From: Nissolia schottii
Taxonomy: Eukaryota > Streptophyta > Magnoliopsida > Fabales > Fabaceae
Assembly: GCA_003254905.1 (NCBI GenBank)
Contig: QANU01031477.1
Coordinates: 1 to 64,000, forward strand
DNA length: 64,000 nt
Direction: 5' to 3'
In this document: one piece after another, positions 20,837 through 32,256 of the stretch
How positions within the stretch are numbered: position 1 is the first letter of the stretch
How the letters are laid out: every line of letters begins with the position of its first letter
The notes under the pieces: model-generated
Seen by the model: the letters and a program-made list of their open reading frames with translations, nothing else
Told to the model about the DNA's origin: nothing
The model's database searches: none
Position numbers and translations under genes: made by a program

Positions 20837-22916
20837 TCAAATGTGCATGTGGTGGTGGTATGATCTGGTGGTGTTATCTCCGGACCAGTCAAACACATGA
20901 AACGGATCTAAGCCCTTGGAATATTCCCTGATCTGCCTATCATCACCACCTTCCATTTCTCCCAATTCTGCAAACAAGTCCTCAAGTTGACTATTGTTGC
21001 ACTTCAATACCTCAGATGATGCATTGTAATTAGGGAGTACTAGTCCATGATCACTGAATTCTTCTCCATCATCGATCATCGTGGACTCATCAATCTGCTG
21101 CTTATTCTCCAAGCCGTAGATCTCTTCCTTCACAACTAGGGACACATTGCTGTCATCAGTAGTGCTGTTGCTCTCTTGCCGCTCTTGATCTTCTGGCTTT
21201 GCTTTATCAATGGTTTCTGGATTCTCCGAAGCAGCGTTATTGTCATTGATGTTGTTGTTCTTGGATGGCTGGGAACGTGATGAACCGGCCAGGGCGTTTC
21301 TTTGAGTTGGCCATGGATGGTTGTGCTCCGAAGTGTATGTAATGACCAACATGTTTGGGTCTGTCCTGCTCCTCTCAACTTGTTTCCTTGCTGGGCAACC
21401 CTTTGAGCTGCTGCACCTATAATAACCCCTAGAGAGAGGGAAAAAAAAAAAAGAAATCCATCAACTACATTATCATATTATATGTTACCTACCAAAAGCA
21501 ATTGCTTAACGTGTGTGAGTTTCATTCAATATAAAAAATTGGCTAAAGAAAGCTTGCTTCTTAAATGGGACATAACTTTTTGAACAGCAACTTGTTTTTA
21601 CCTACATGGAGAAATTCTTGTAGATGTGTGGACTTGAATGAGCTAGGTAGATGGACTTACCTTGGATATGGAGAACCTTTAATGGGTTTCTGACCGTATT
21701 TTCTCCAAGCCCACAGATCAGAGGGCACTACCTCCCCACTTTGTCTACTGTTTAGAGCTGCTGGTGCAGGAATACAAATCGACTTCTTTACCTGGCTTTT
21801 CCTGCAAATTACACAAAACCATTACTTTTGGTTCACTGTTTAGATGGTAATTAAAGAGATGTAGAAAGAATATTGTTCAAAAGATATAAAATCTATTAAA
21901 TTAATTGAAATAGTGGCCTACAAAAGGGATTTTATCTGCATGATATCCGATTCTGATGCAATAATAAAGGAATAGGACCTTTTTCAGGTGGGTTTGGAAT
22001 TGGAAAAAGTAAAATTAAGATAAAACTTAGCTGAAAGCTCAGTGAGTGACTGTTATTGTGACTGACAACCACGTATCATATGTAGCTATAGTTCTAGTTT
22101 TCAGGTGGGTTTGTAACCTATATATATATATATGACAAGCCCTCGATGCGCCATGTATAGTCTTGATCACGATACATATATATGAGCTGTTTCCCATCCC
22201 ACCACTTGAAGCTCTCACTCTCATCACGACCAGATGCAGTCAATACCAAACATATATTCTGAAAGTAGATGAAAAATAATTGCCTAACTTTGCCAAACCC
22301 TACCTTAAATTACCTCCAACGTACACCCCCACAATGATTTCATGTAATTTCTGAAATAAAAAAAAGAAAATAAAAAATTAATATGTGACCTTCGCTTGAG
22401 AGGCGGAGGATTCCTTGGAGATGATGAGATCCGAACTAGTGATGGAGTGTTGTCCAGCAAGCAATGATCTTTAACCACGGCAGGAGGCGGCTTAACCTCC
22501 AGCCTTGGCGAGTCATGGGTACATGATGCTGAGATGGGAGAGATCTGATTAATCATGTCTGACAGATTAATCATGTTACAAGGCGGCCTTCTCATCATAT
22601 CTTGATCTTCTTCAACAGCCCCCCCTTGTTGTCCTAAAACACAAGCAGCATCACCACCAAAACATGCTTCTTCAATCCCACCACCGCAAGTGCTAATTTC
22701 AGCGGCAGAAGAAGGCATCTGTAGAAAGGGATCTCTCATGTTGGAGAATGGGTCCCCGAAGTTGACTTCTCTCGCCTCTTGATCAAGAACACTAGAAGAG
22801 AAATACGCCGTATCGGAAAAGAACATATTCCAGTGATCATCATCAGCAGCAGCACAGCTGCCATAACTGGAACGGATGATGTCACTTAAATCGCCTTGAT
22901 AGTTATTATTCTCCAT
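20837..22916 (-). CDS. WRKY transcription factor, group IIe, WRKY14/35-like
   Basis: Three exons: 22916-22390, 21801-21661 and 21428-20837. All junctions are GT-AG and the phases agree, giving 419 residues. WRKYGQK is at residues 208-214, and the zinc-binding residues are C228, C234, H258 and H260 (C-X5-C-X23-H-X-H). The intron after PYPR in the WRKY domain is the conserved position for this group. The N-terminus ([17 protein letters not shown], then [14 protein letters not shown]), the LKRRKSQVKK basic stretch and [23 protein letters not shown] match the WRKY14/WRKY35 branch better than WRKY22/27/29. It is nuclear and is expected to bind W-box DNA (TTGACC/T). The acidic C-terminus ([14 protein letters not shown], then FDWSGD) is probably an activation region. 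A long (GA)n tract lies about 410 bp upstream. Confidence 0.95.
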
Positions 22917-23323
22917 AACTGCCCCAACGATGCTAGCTGCTGCACATGTGTGTGTGTGTGTGTGCTCTTGCTCTCTCTCTTCCCTTAATTAATTAATTAC
23001 TGAAAGAATGTTCTTCAATTGTGGTGGGCGGAGGAAGGCGGTGTCAATTTTTGGAACATGTGGATATTTATAATTGGGAAGCTTGGAAACTTCAATTAAT
23101 ATGTAGACAGGCATGCAACCTCTCTAGGAATTTTGTTGTAGATGTACGAATGTTAGGATTATGAGTATGATTATGAGAGTATGAGAATATATATATATAT
23201 GTGTGTGTGTGTGTGTATAACAACTTTCTCCTAAGGAAGTGGGTTTTGAAGAAGAAGCCGGAAAAGGCAAAGGGTACAGATTTTTTGGAGGTTGATAACT
23301 GATTGTTTCCTTCCTCTAAATAA

Positions 23324-23328
<5 letters not shown>

Positions 23329-23373
<45 letters not shown>
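23329..23373. repeat. (GA)n microsatellite upstream of the WRKY gene
   Basis: About 22 units of GA, reading (TC)n in the WRKY direction. It is 413 bp upstream of the WRKY start codon. GA/TC tracts in plant promoters can bind BPC (GAGA-binding) proteins, but no such role can be shown from sequence. Confidence 0.85.
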
Positions 23374-23376
<3 letters not shown>

Positions 23377-24338
23377 GACGCTGACTTTTCACACAAAACG
23401 GCTCCATTCAATACGCAACTCACTAGGATAAGAGGAGGTGAAGATGAAAGGGAGAGAAGCATTTTTTTTAATTACGGGCAATTTGTTTAATGTTTTGGGA
23501 AAAAAACAAAAAGTTTGATCAAGTTTCTTATTTTTAATTCATCTAAGTTTTATAATATAAAGAATGACACACATATATAGGGTCGTATACATTTTTACCT
23601 TTTCACTTGTTCATTTTGAGAAAAATATATACATATTATTATTTGATAGAATAATTAATTGAAATGGATATAAAGAATTTTATACAAGTCTTTTCCTTAA
23701 TTTTTCTTTTCTTTTAAAGGATTTTTTATAAAAAAAAATTATATAAGTCTTATTTTTTTAAAATGTATATGTATTTTTAATAGTTTTCATAAGTCAATAA
23801 AAGTAATTTTTCAAAACTATAGTATACCATTGCGTTTATCTTAAATTTAAAGAAATCCATTTTATTTAAAAAAAAGAAAAGAAATACATTTTATAAGTTA
23901 AAGAACAATATTATAAAATTACAAAAAAAAATTAAAAAACATAAATAATAAAATGAGTGTTGAGGTGGGAGATTTATCCAACACCATCATCATCGGACAC
24001 TAAAAAATTACACACACAAAAATGCGCTACTGTTGTGTTAATGATTAGGTATTCGCCTTTTTCTTTTCCTCTCTTTTCTTTTCTTTCTTTTCTTCCTCTC
24101 GGTTAAAAAATAGAATGGTCATTTCTCCAAAAGAATTGACAAGAAACAAAGAGGTGGCAAGAGCACGCAATTCTCGGAAAAATGTTTCGAACCATTTAAT
24201 CTGACGCTCTCCTTTTTTTTTCTAGGGAGAATATTTTGTACATCGAAGCTAATGTTATGAGATTCTTTTAATATAATTTTTAAGGGCAGAAAAGGAACTA
24301 TATGCATTAAAAAAGTTAGTTCCTCATTTCTTAGGTGT
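23374..24338. other. Intergenic, no gene seen
   Basis: Very AT-rich with homopolymer runs. No coding potential, structured repeat or RNA gene recognised. Confidence 0.5.
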
Positions 24339-24354
24339 AGAGATGCATAAGCTT

Positions 24355-24554
24355 GACCAATGGGAGTTGGTCCAAGTGGTAAGCGGCTTGGTATCGCTTA
24401 AGCAAGGTCCCGAATTCGAGACCTTGTGTACGCAGTTATCTCCGCTGGGAGACTCACCCGCCATAGCCAGGTGCGCGACTCGGGTTGACCCGGATTAGTC
24501 AAGGCTAAGCCTTGGATACCGGACAGGCAACCTATAATTAAAAAAAAAAAAAAA
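24355..24554 (+). mobile_element. tRNA-derived SINE with poly(A) tail and 16-bp target duplication
   Basis: A 200-bp insertion flanked by perfect 16-bp direct repeats (agagatgcataagctt) at 24339-24354 and 24555-24570. Its 5' part has RNA polymerase III promoter boxes: an A box (tggtccaagtggtaag) near 24369 and a B box (ggtcccgaattcgagacc) near 24405. The 3' end is a run of about 15 A. A tRNA-like head, poly(A) tail and long target duplication are together diagnostic of a SINE mobilised by LINE machinery. The intact duplication implies a fairly recent insertion. Confidence 0.9.
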
Positions 24555-24570
24555 AGAGATGCATAAGCTT

Positions 24571-27500
24571 AGTATTAAGTTTAATATGTTCCAATAACCA
24601 AAATTCAATTTTTATTGTGAATAAATTGACCATGCATGTACAGCATTTCCCTAACAATTAATGTTTATTTTTTTAGGTAAAAGTGATCTGACAAATACTA
24701 TTGTTTCCACTCCTAGATAGTGTTTCGGTACAGTGTTCAGTGAGGATTTAGCACACTAGTTACCTGAGTGAGTAAATTTTGAAGGTTTCATATACTCTTA
24801 TATAGTCCGGTTTGGTACTCCAAATTTTAGGTTAATTAACAGGACTTCTTTATCTTTGTCCATCGTAAAAGCTAGTAGACAGTAGCACCTGTGCAATGGA
24901 AAAAAACTAAATGAAAAAACTTGGAAAAGAGGACTGGATCCATACAAATTAATGTATAAAGCCAGTTAACAGGGAGGGACGTATAGAAATGTCATTTTTC
25001 TTTTTAACATAACAAATTTTGATCGAAAAGCTAAATACACCTTTATGCATGCAAGTATTATAGAAAAATAAATTAAGATTAATATTCAGACATTATCACT
25101 TTAAACTATTTCCTCACATTCATCCAATCATATATTATTGAGACTTCCTTTTATATCTAAGTTTTTATAAAAATATTGGTACATTCTTATATTCAGTGGT
25201 TATAATTTAATCATAAATTTTATAAATCTTAATCATAAGAGTTAGTAGAACACATAATTTAAATTATAACCATAAAAAACTAAATGATATGTACCCTTAA
25301 TTTTAGTGGGGGAGTAGAAAAACTCCTTATATTAAAGGGAATCATGTTCGTGACATGATTAAACATTAAATATGCACACCTCTAAATGAAAGATTCAAAT
25401 TGTACTTAACTGTATACATACTTATCGTGAAATATTAACTTAATAGTTTGGTAAGATCTGATCACAAGTTGATGATTTTCAAAATATTTTTCAAACAACA
25501 AAAATATATCAGTGTATATTAAGAAACCATTTACATATATATATTATCAACTTTTGGTAGAGGTTTAAAAATAATGAGTTAAAAAAAGATGTGAGAATAT
25601 AATCCAAGTGAAAAATATATTTAATAAATGAAGAGTAAACTATTGTTAACATTTTATAATATTCATAGTCGTCATCCACCTCCATTTTTTTCTGAAAATA
25701 ATTAAATAAGCAAGCAATACTTACTTGAAAATTTCTTAATTTGACGCCGAAACTACTCCCTCTTTCCCATTTCCTTCTCACAAATAAGATACTGGCATAA
25801 CATGTCTTTTTCAAAGTTGCAAACCATATAAGAAACTGCATTCAAAGATCATCATGATTGTTAAAACATTTTCCAGGTGCTGGGGAACTTGCATACACAC
25901 TCAAAGCGAGTGAGCCAAAATTTAAGTTCAATTTACATGAAGTCATATTGAGAAAAGTCCATTTTTGGTTTCCGAAGAATTTTGTAACTGCTACTATTGT
26001 CTTTTTCTTTTCTGGGTCGTTTTCTGCATATACGTAAGATAATAAACTTTTAATTTTTATTAGGATTCATCTAAAATTTGGATATAAACACCGAAATTTC
26101 AAATTTATTATGGATCTGAACAACATTATTGTAGTCATTTAAAATAAAATGCAATTGTTACGGACCAATAGAATATCACCTAGCATTCGCGTGGCGCCCG
26201 AGAATTCCACTCAAACACGTCTTTAGTCGTGATAAATAAATTAAAATAGGAGGATATACAGAATTTAACTGTAGGGTGGAGAGACATTTCCCAGATTCGG
26301 ATAATTATCCCTTACCAAAGCATACACCCATAATTGGTTGAAACTTTAACCCCTTATTGTAAACATTGACAAAATGTTTCAAACATATCAAGCATAAAAT
26401 TTCTATGGGGCTATAAAATTTTATAGTGTGATATTAGTTTAAAGAAAATTCATATCATACTTTAATTTGGTAACCAAATGGGTTCTTCATGTACAAGAGA
26501 AAATGTTCAAATCGAACGTGTACTCTCATGTTTAAAAGCGGGTAATAGATCATACTTTAATTGTCATTTAATTAAATTGTAATTTTGTCTGTATAATTCC
26601 GGCACATTCCATACTATTTTACTATTATTTAGCCATCACCAAGCATCTTCCACTTTATAAATTAAGTACATATCACTTATTAGAGTAGTCATTAGGCAAA
26701 TCTTGTGAATATATCTCCATTAGCGAGTAAATGGCAAAGGAATTAATGATGAAGCAAAATATTCAAGAGCAAACAGTGAAAAATTATTTTCATGGTTGAA
26801 TATTAATGGAAGAGAAGAGTGCGTGGTTGAGGACACACACGTCCACTTACTCCAATCTTATTCAAGATGAATTGACCTGATTGACAGGGTATGATAATGT
26901 ATTTTCTCGTGGTTGTGAGTAGCTCTAATATTTTCTTTGTAAATCAATTATCTCAGAAGCCACTTCTAATGGGAATGGGGCATTACTTTTCATCATCTTC
27001 TGAGGTCACAACTCATCACAACATATAAAAAAGTAAGAATGATATAACTAGTTAGACAGGTATATTAGGACTAGAATTTAAGAGCCAAAGAATATTTTAG
27101 ATGCTTAAGGACGGCTTTTTCAACTTTTAAGGATACAATTAAACTTCTTAAAGTGCTTATGATGAGATTGTGGGATGAAATTAACTAGAAAGTAATATAT
27201 TACTATGTCGGAATGATAAAGGGCAATGATTAGAAAAACGAGGAACCCTAATCTAAGTTTTATAAATATAATAAGCAAGGCTTTAGTGTCTTCCTTAGAG
27301 GGACATATTACGCCTATGTCTATGGTTTGATTTCAAAAGTTAAACTCTTGTGGAGGCATTAAAAAAAAGATGCTTATAGGTATTAAAAACCATCTCTTTT
27401 AAATATTAGGTAAAAATAATTGAATAATTTTAATAAAACTTTTTTAACAATAATTTTTTTATTTATTTATAAAATTTAAACACAAAATTTTGTTTAAGAA

Positions 27501-27763
27501 AAACAAATACTACTTGAACTAATTAACGTTAGTTGTCCGGCCTCCATTTTTTCCCCTTATATATAATCTTTTGTGTATAATTTGAAGGATTATATTCAAG
27601 TTTAATTTTCAATGGACCAATGATCATGAAGAGAATCACCGTGGACAGATTATGTTTGATGAGACATTTTGAGAATCTATATATAGTTAACACAACTATC
27701 ACCCTCTATCTTTCTCTCTGTTCTCAAGAACCTTTGTCACATTGGGTTTGGATTATGATATGA
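24571..27763. other. Intergenic, no gene seen
   Basis: AT-rich sequence with only short frames lacking family resemblance. Nothing recognisable. Confidence 0.5.
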
Positions 27764-28179
27764 TCATGGGGCTGGCTACCATGGTATCCCTATAGTCTGG
27801 TACCATGGCATGATACCCCTATTTTCCTTGATTTTAAAGTTTTTTTTTATTATTAAAGACGAAAATACCCTCACATAAAAAGACAACAATACCCTCACTT
27901 TTCCTCACCTCCCCTACCCATCTCCCTTCGATCAATGCCCTCGCCGCCTACGACCTAAGCTCTCGCTGCCGGATCTTCCTCTCTGACCTTCCCTCTAACG
28001 ACACTAGCCCCGCTAACTATGTCATGTCTACCACAGCGACAACGCCTTCATAACCAACTCCGCCGGAAACTACATCTAGAAGCTATTGTTTTCAGGGAAA
28101 CAATTTAATTCAAAATTCCCAATTCCCAAATTCAAAACCCTGACATCTCTTTTTCACTCTCTCAAATCCCAATCTCGTG

Positions 28180-28267
28180 ATGGCACCAAAGGCATAGAAG
28201 AAGCCGGCGGAGAAGAAGCCCGCGAAGGAGGAGCAGTCGATGATGGCTGAGAAGAAATGTTGGGGCG
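28180..28267 (+). pseudogene. Captured histone H2B 5' end
   Basis: From the ATG at 28180 the reading is MAPKA-stop-KKPAEKKPAKEEQ, i.e. the plant H2B N-terminal tail (MAPKAEKKPAEKKP) with GAG changed to TAG at codon 6. The preceding 45 bp, CT-rich, may be captured H2B leader. Similarity fades after about 25 codons, before the histone fold, into short repeats of 'gagaagaaatg'. The fragment lies between the arms of the long-TIR element and cannot make a histone. Confidence 0.7.
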
Positions 28268-28417
28268 TAGAAGAAATGTTTGTCTTATATATAGTTGGGG
28301 CTGAGAAGAAATGCTGCAGAGAGATAAGGTTGTTGCAGGACTGAAACTTTTTCATCCTCCAGTTAGGGCCGAAGGATTGAGAAAAACGGTTGCAAAAGAG
28401 AAAAGCTTTTCTCAGCT

Positions 28418-28603
28418 ATGGAGGGTCACAGCCATTACCAGATAAGATTGAGAGAAAAGGTCGTTAGCAAAGGTAACCTCCTCGTGGTTCAATCGAGCAC
28501 CGGGAAGGTGTTCGAGGTGGACGCGGAGGACGGCACGACGTTGATCGGAGGGAGAAAAGTGGGCGAGGTGAGGGAAAGTGAGGGTATTGTTGTCTTTGTA
28601 TGA
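28418..28603 (+). other. Gene-like open frame inside the long-TIR element
   Basis: A 61-codon frame (MEGHSHYQIRLREKVVSK...TGKVFEVDAEDGTTLIGG) of higher GC than the surroundings. It could be part of a second captured host exon, on either strand, since the antisense frame is also open. The family is not recognised. Its 3' end runs into the inverted-repeat arm, so it is not a complete gene. Confidence 0.3.
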
Positions 28604-28681
28604 GGGCATTTTCATCTTTTTAACTTACCAGGGAAAGTAAGGGTATTGTTGTCTTTGTATGTGAGGAAATTTTGGTCTTTT
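28572..28681. repeat. Tandem duplication in the right arm of the long-TIR element
   Basis: Two adjacent copies of a roughly 50-bp unit containing gggtattgttgtctttgtatg followed by 'gagg..attttg/c.tctttt'. The left arm holds a single inverted copy (near 27870-27905), so the duplication arose after the arms formed. Confidence 0.7.
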
Positions 28682-28856
28682 CACTTAATTGGGGAGCCTT
28701 TGTTGCAAATATTCAATTTTTAATGACTTGGGCACAAAGTGAAATAAATCAGAATATGTGTGGCATAACCATAATAACACAACTTTAAAATCAAGGAAAA
28801 TGGGGGTATCATGCCATGATACCAGACTATTGGGGTATCATGGTAGCCAACCCCAT

Positions 28857-29666
28857 GATGATACGTGTATATATGTTCCAAAAGAACCACTCGAACAAGT
28901 TCTGTATATATAATTGGGCGTCAAATCACGCAATATGTACTGCTCGATTACGCAAAATGGTTACGAGCAGTAACCTTTAACCGCAAAATTATCATGTGAG
29001 CAGTAAAAGAGTTTATTACAATTTAAATGTTTACTATTTAACTCAAGATATTTATCACAATGAAACATAACCCAAATCTAACTCAAATTATTTATTACAA
29101 TTTAAACATTAAAAAAAATTTATTTCCTTTTACACTCACCGAGTATAAAAGAGTTTAAGTTCTAATAAAGTTGAATTTATATACATTATTAGTATAAATG
29201 AGTTTTATGCTATCATTTAACCATATATTATTTCATCAACAAAAATAATCTTTTTTTTAATAAAAATATAATTTTTTATAAAAAAAAATGTAGTTTCTGT
29301 TTTAGACCGTTGATGCAATAATTAGCCACTTTCGATGAAGTAAGATCACATACATGATTTCTTAGAAAAAAAGAACGATTTTTTAGAAAATAATATCTTT
29401 TAAATATACATATTTTCATTTAAAAATCATTTTAACTTAATTTTTAATTAATTTAAAAATAGTTTATAACAAAAAGTTGGTTAAAACCTTTAAAAAAATA
29501 ATTAGTTTACTCAAAATAATTGAAAATCAAACACATCTTAAAGCCGGCAACTTCTGCCCAAAACCAATCTTATAGGGATTCAGTTCATAAAAAATAATTA
29601 TAGGGAATTCTTGAAATCCGGGCGCAATATACCCACAATCCCACAAAACCCCCGTTTTAGTGGAAT
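28857..29666. other. Intergenic, no gene seen
   Basis: AT-rich spacer between two transposable elements, without recognisable features. Confidence 0.5.
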
Positions 29667-29676
29667 CTTGTAAAAT

Positions 29677-29806
29677 AAAAATGTTACGTGTACACCTAAT
29701 TTTCATGAGTGCACAAATATTACAGACATTAAAACACAAATTTTATATATATAAATATAGAATATATGTATGGTATATATTTTTTAGTATACGTATAGCA
29801 GGACTC
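29677..29806. mobile_element. 130-bp MITE with 10-bp target duplication
   Basis: Flanked by perfect direct repeats cttgtaaaat at 29667-29676 and 29807-29816. The ends are weakly inverted (gttacgtgtacacc against gctatacgtatac). The interior landmarks gagtgcacaaa, ttaaaacacaaa and a 'tggtatatattttttagtatacg' type end recur in a longer relative at 62250-62470. The target duplication length fits Mutator-like MITEs (9-10 bp). Confidence 0.7.
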
Positions 29807-29816
29807 CTTGTAAAAT

Positions 29817-31545
29817 CATTACATATGGAATGGCTTGAGGCAAAACACTCGCTCCACGTTTCTGCGTGACATCCCCATCACACACCATACAACAAAAACG
29901 AAGTGGGATTCTTATAACACTACTCTCTCTATCTAACAAGGATTTTGTATTCCCAATAACAATCACCACCAGCATCCTACCATGTGAAGCAGGCCCTCTA
30001 ATTTATTTACATTTAATATAACAACTATATCTCATGTATTAATTAATATATATTAAACCGTACGTGAGCAATGACTTGTAGATTTAGGCTTCTTAAATTA
30101 AAAAGCCAACCTTGTTCATGGGCCACGCGGTTCGCGGGGGACACTTGCCAAGGCCATATAAGTGACTGGGGGATGTCATGCTCTTACGGCCGAGAAATAC
30201 ATTTAATGTACCCTCTAATAATATTATTAATTTGTTATTTTAATATTTAAAAAATATATAAAAAAACAAATGATTGATAATGTTTTAAAAATATGTCGCG
30301 AAGCATTTCTTCTTACTGGCTGCTGCAAATTAAAACCATGTGGACGGTTATGTGATTAAGCATGACCTGTTTGCTGATTTTATTAAGTGATCAACACAAC
30401 CTAATGATCAAACTAACTTATACAAGGTCAACATAAAATAATAGCTAAATAAGGCGTGTTTGCATCATCCTAAGTTGCACTCCAAATTGTAGAATTGGTC
30501 AGATGGATTTTCTTTTCTAAATGGAAACAAACCAATTTCTGAAACAGGACAAACTGACTTTATAATATCTGGAGGGTCTCAAGGGAAGTGGGGTTCTTGC
30601 TTCCGACCACCAAACATAGTGCCTACTCACTAGGCTTAGCTGTACATTTTTATGACCAATTTGACCGCCTATACATTTATTTTAGCCTCATACAACGCAA
30701 TATAAGGCTTAACCGAAGAAATATTTAAATGTTTATAAAGTATATTTAATGTGTATTTTATGAGTATTATGTGTTATTAATTCAAATGTATATAATGTTC
30801 CAAGAATATGCAAATGCAAATTACTAATTAATAATTAATGATATTCATGAAATAGACATTTTTAACATCTAAGTATCTCTCGCATAACTGCATATTTATA
30901 CCCTAAATTTCATGACATGCAACTCGGCCAATACTTTTAAATAGCTACCAATAATACTTGTGGTCACAATATTACTGTCGCGACAATTATTATAATCACA
31001 TTTTACTTCACGAATCCTGATATATATCATGACTTTTTTTTTTTTTTAAATTGTTGGTGCAATTACTATTTCTTTACCCCAACCCCACTAACAGCAATGT
31101 GGGTAAACTCAAGGAAGAAGAAAACCAAACTAATGATGTATATAATAGGTCCGTTTCTACGGGAAATGTGGGCATGTTCAGTTTATGAAGATGAGGAAAA
31201 TAGTTATGTATACATACAGATCTTGCGTGTGTGGTGGATAATCTTTCACGTAACTTTGCATATGTATCTTTTTTTTACTTTAAGTTCATACACATTAACT
31301 GAAAAACAGTACTACTTGGGTTTTGGGACACGTGGTCCTTTTTCATGTGATCTAAACCACTTTACTTCCAGCAAGAGATGGAACTTTTGTCAATATATCC
31401 TTTAACCTTTATTTGGGGATCAATTTAGAGATCCTATGCATATGCAAACAACCTTTAAGTGCATTTCAAGTTCAATTAAAAGCCGTGTTTAGACGTGGGT
31501 TCATTTCTCTTTTTAGGCTTTTGTCATTTTCAATGTGACACACAC

Positions 31546-31576
<31 letters not shown>

Positions 31577-32247
31577 GACCTAACAATGTAGTCTGGCTAA
31601 ATTGAGTACTAAACGTACATTGCTTGTACCGATTAAAATATTTATCCTTAAAGTGCCCCCCTAAAACTCAACTTAATTATAGTAGCCTATTAAACAGAAG
31701 AAGCGCGTAATACCTTTGTAGTTGCCCTATTTTTAAGAAAAGGATAGATGTAGATGGTTCAATGTTTGAATTTACCTGCCAAAATGGCTCAAACCCAACA
31801 CATAGTGACGATTAAAGAAACCCTTAATTATTCAATATTCTAATACATCATTTTTAAGTAATCAAATCACGATTTAATATTTGTAAAAACATTCTTAGAG
31901 ATAGGTACATTTCAATTATGATCTGTCATAACCAAACATTTCTGTTCTGATCTGTACTACTTTGTCCGTCTCAAATATATAATTTGTAATTTGTATGCCA
32001 ATAATATATAAATTATATCATACGTGCTCACTACCTATTTGTGACCATATTAGACGTTCCTTAATTTAATCTTACATGTCATAATAAATTTTTTGGACGA
32101 AAGAGATCATTTAGCCCAAGCTCATCAAGTTTGGCCCATCCCTTGAGGCCTGTTAAAGTCGCAACAAATCACCACAATGGGCTATTATATTTTTTTCTCT
32201 CTAAAAATATGCAAACGTGTTCTCTTTCTTTCTCTCGTTCAGGGTGG
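29817..32247. other. Intergenic, no gene seen
   Basis: AT-rich spacer. An (AAAT)n microsatellite lies at 31552-31576. No coding or RNA gene recognised. Confidence 0.5.
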
Positions 32248-32256
32248 TAACTTCGG

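Larger units (their letters stand above)
27764..28856. mobile_element. Long-TIR element with captured host sequence (Pack-MULE-like)
   Basis: The outer 75-80 bp are near-identical inverted repeats (27764-27842 and 28783-28856) containing ggctaccatg, atagtctggta, catggcatgatacccc and attttccttgatttta. The inversion continues inside: 27855-27905 pairs with 28630-28680 around acaaagacaacaatac. Between the arms lie a histone H2B 5' end and at least one other GC-richer, gene-like stretch. No transposase is present. The nearest target-site candidates (tgatatgat and atgatacgt) do not match well, so the exact ends are uncertain by several bases. Confidence 0.75.

Noticed and set aside
20837..22916. 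Assignment of the WRKY gene to the WRKY22/29 immune branch
   Set aside because: The N-terminal MEN..QGDL motif, FGDPF, and [18 protein letters not shown] with [17 protein letters not shown] fit the WRKY14/35 branch instead.
24361..24435. Possible functional tRNA gene
   Set aside because: A and B boxes are present, but the stems do not pair as a tRNA; the poly(A) tail and target duplication show a SINE.
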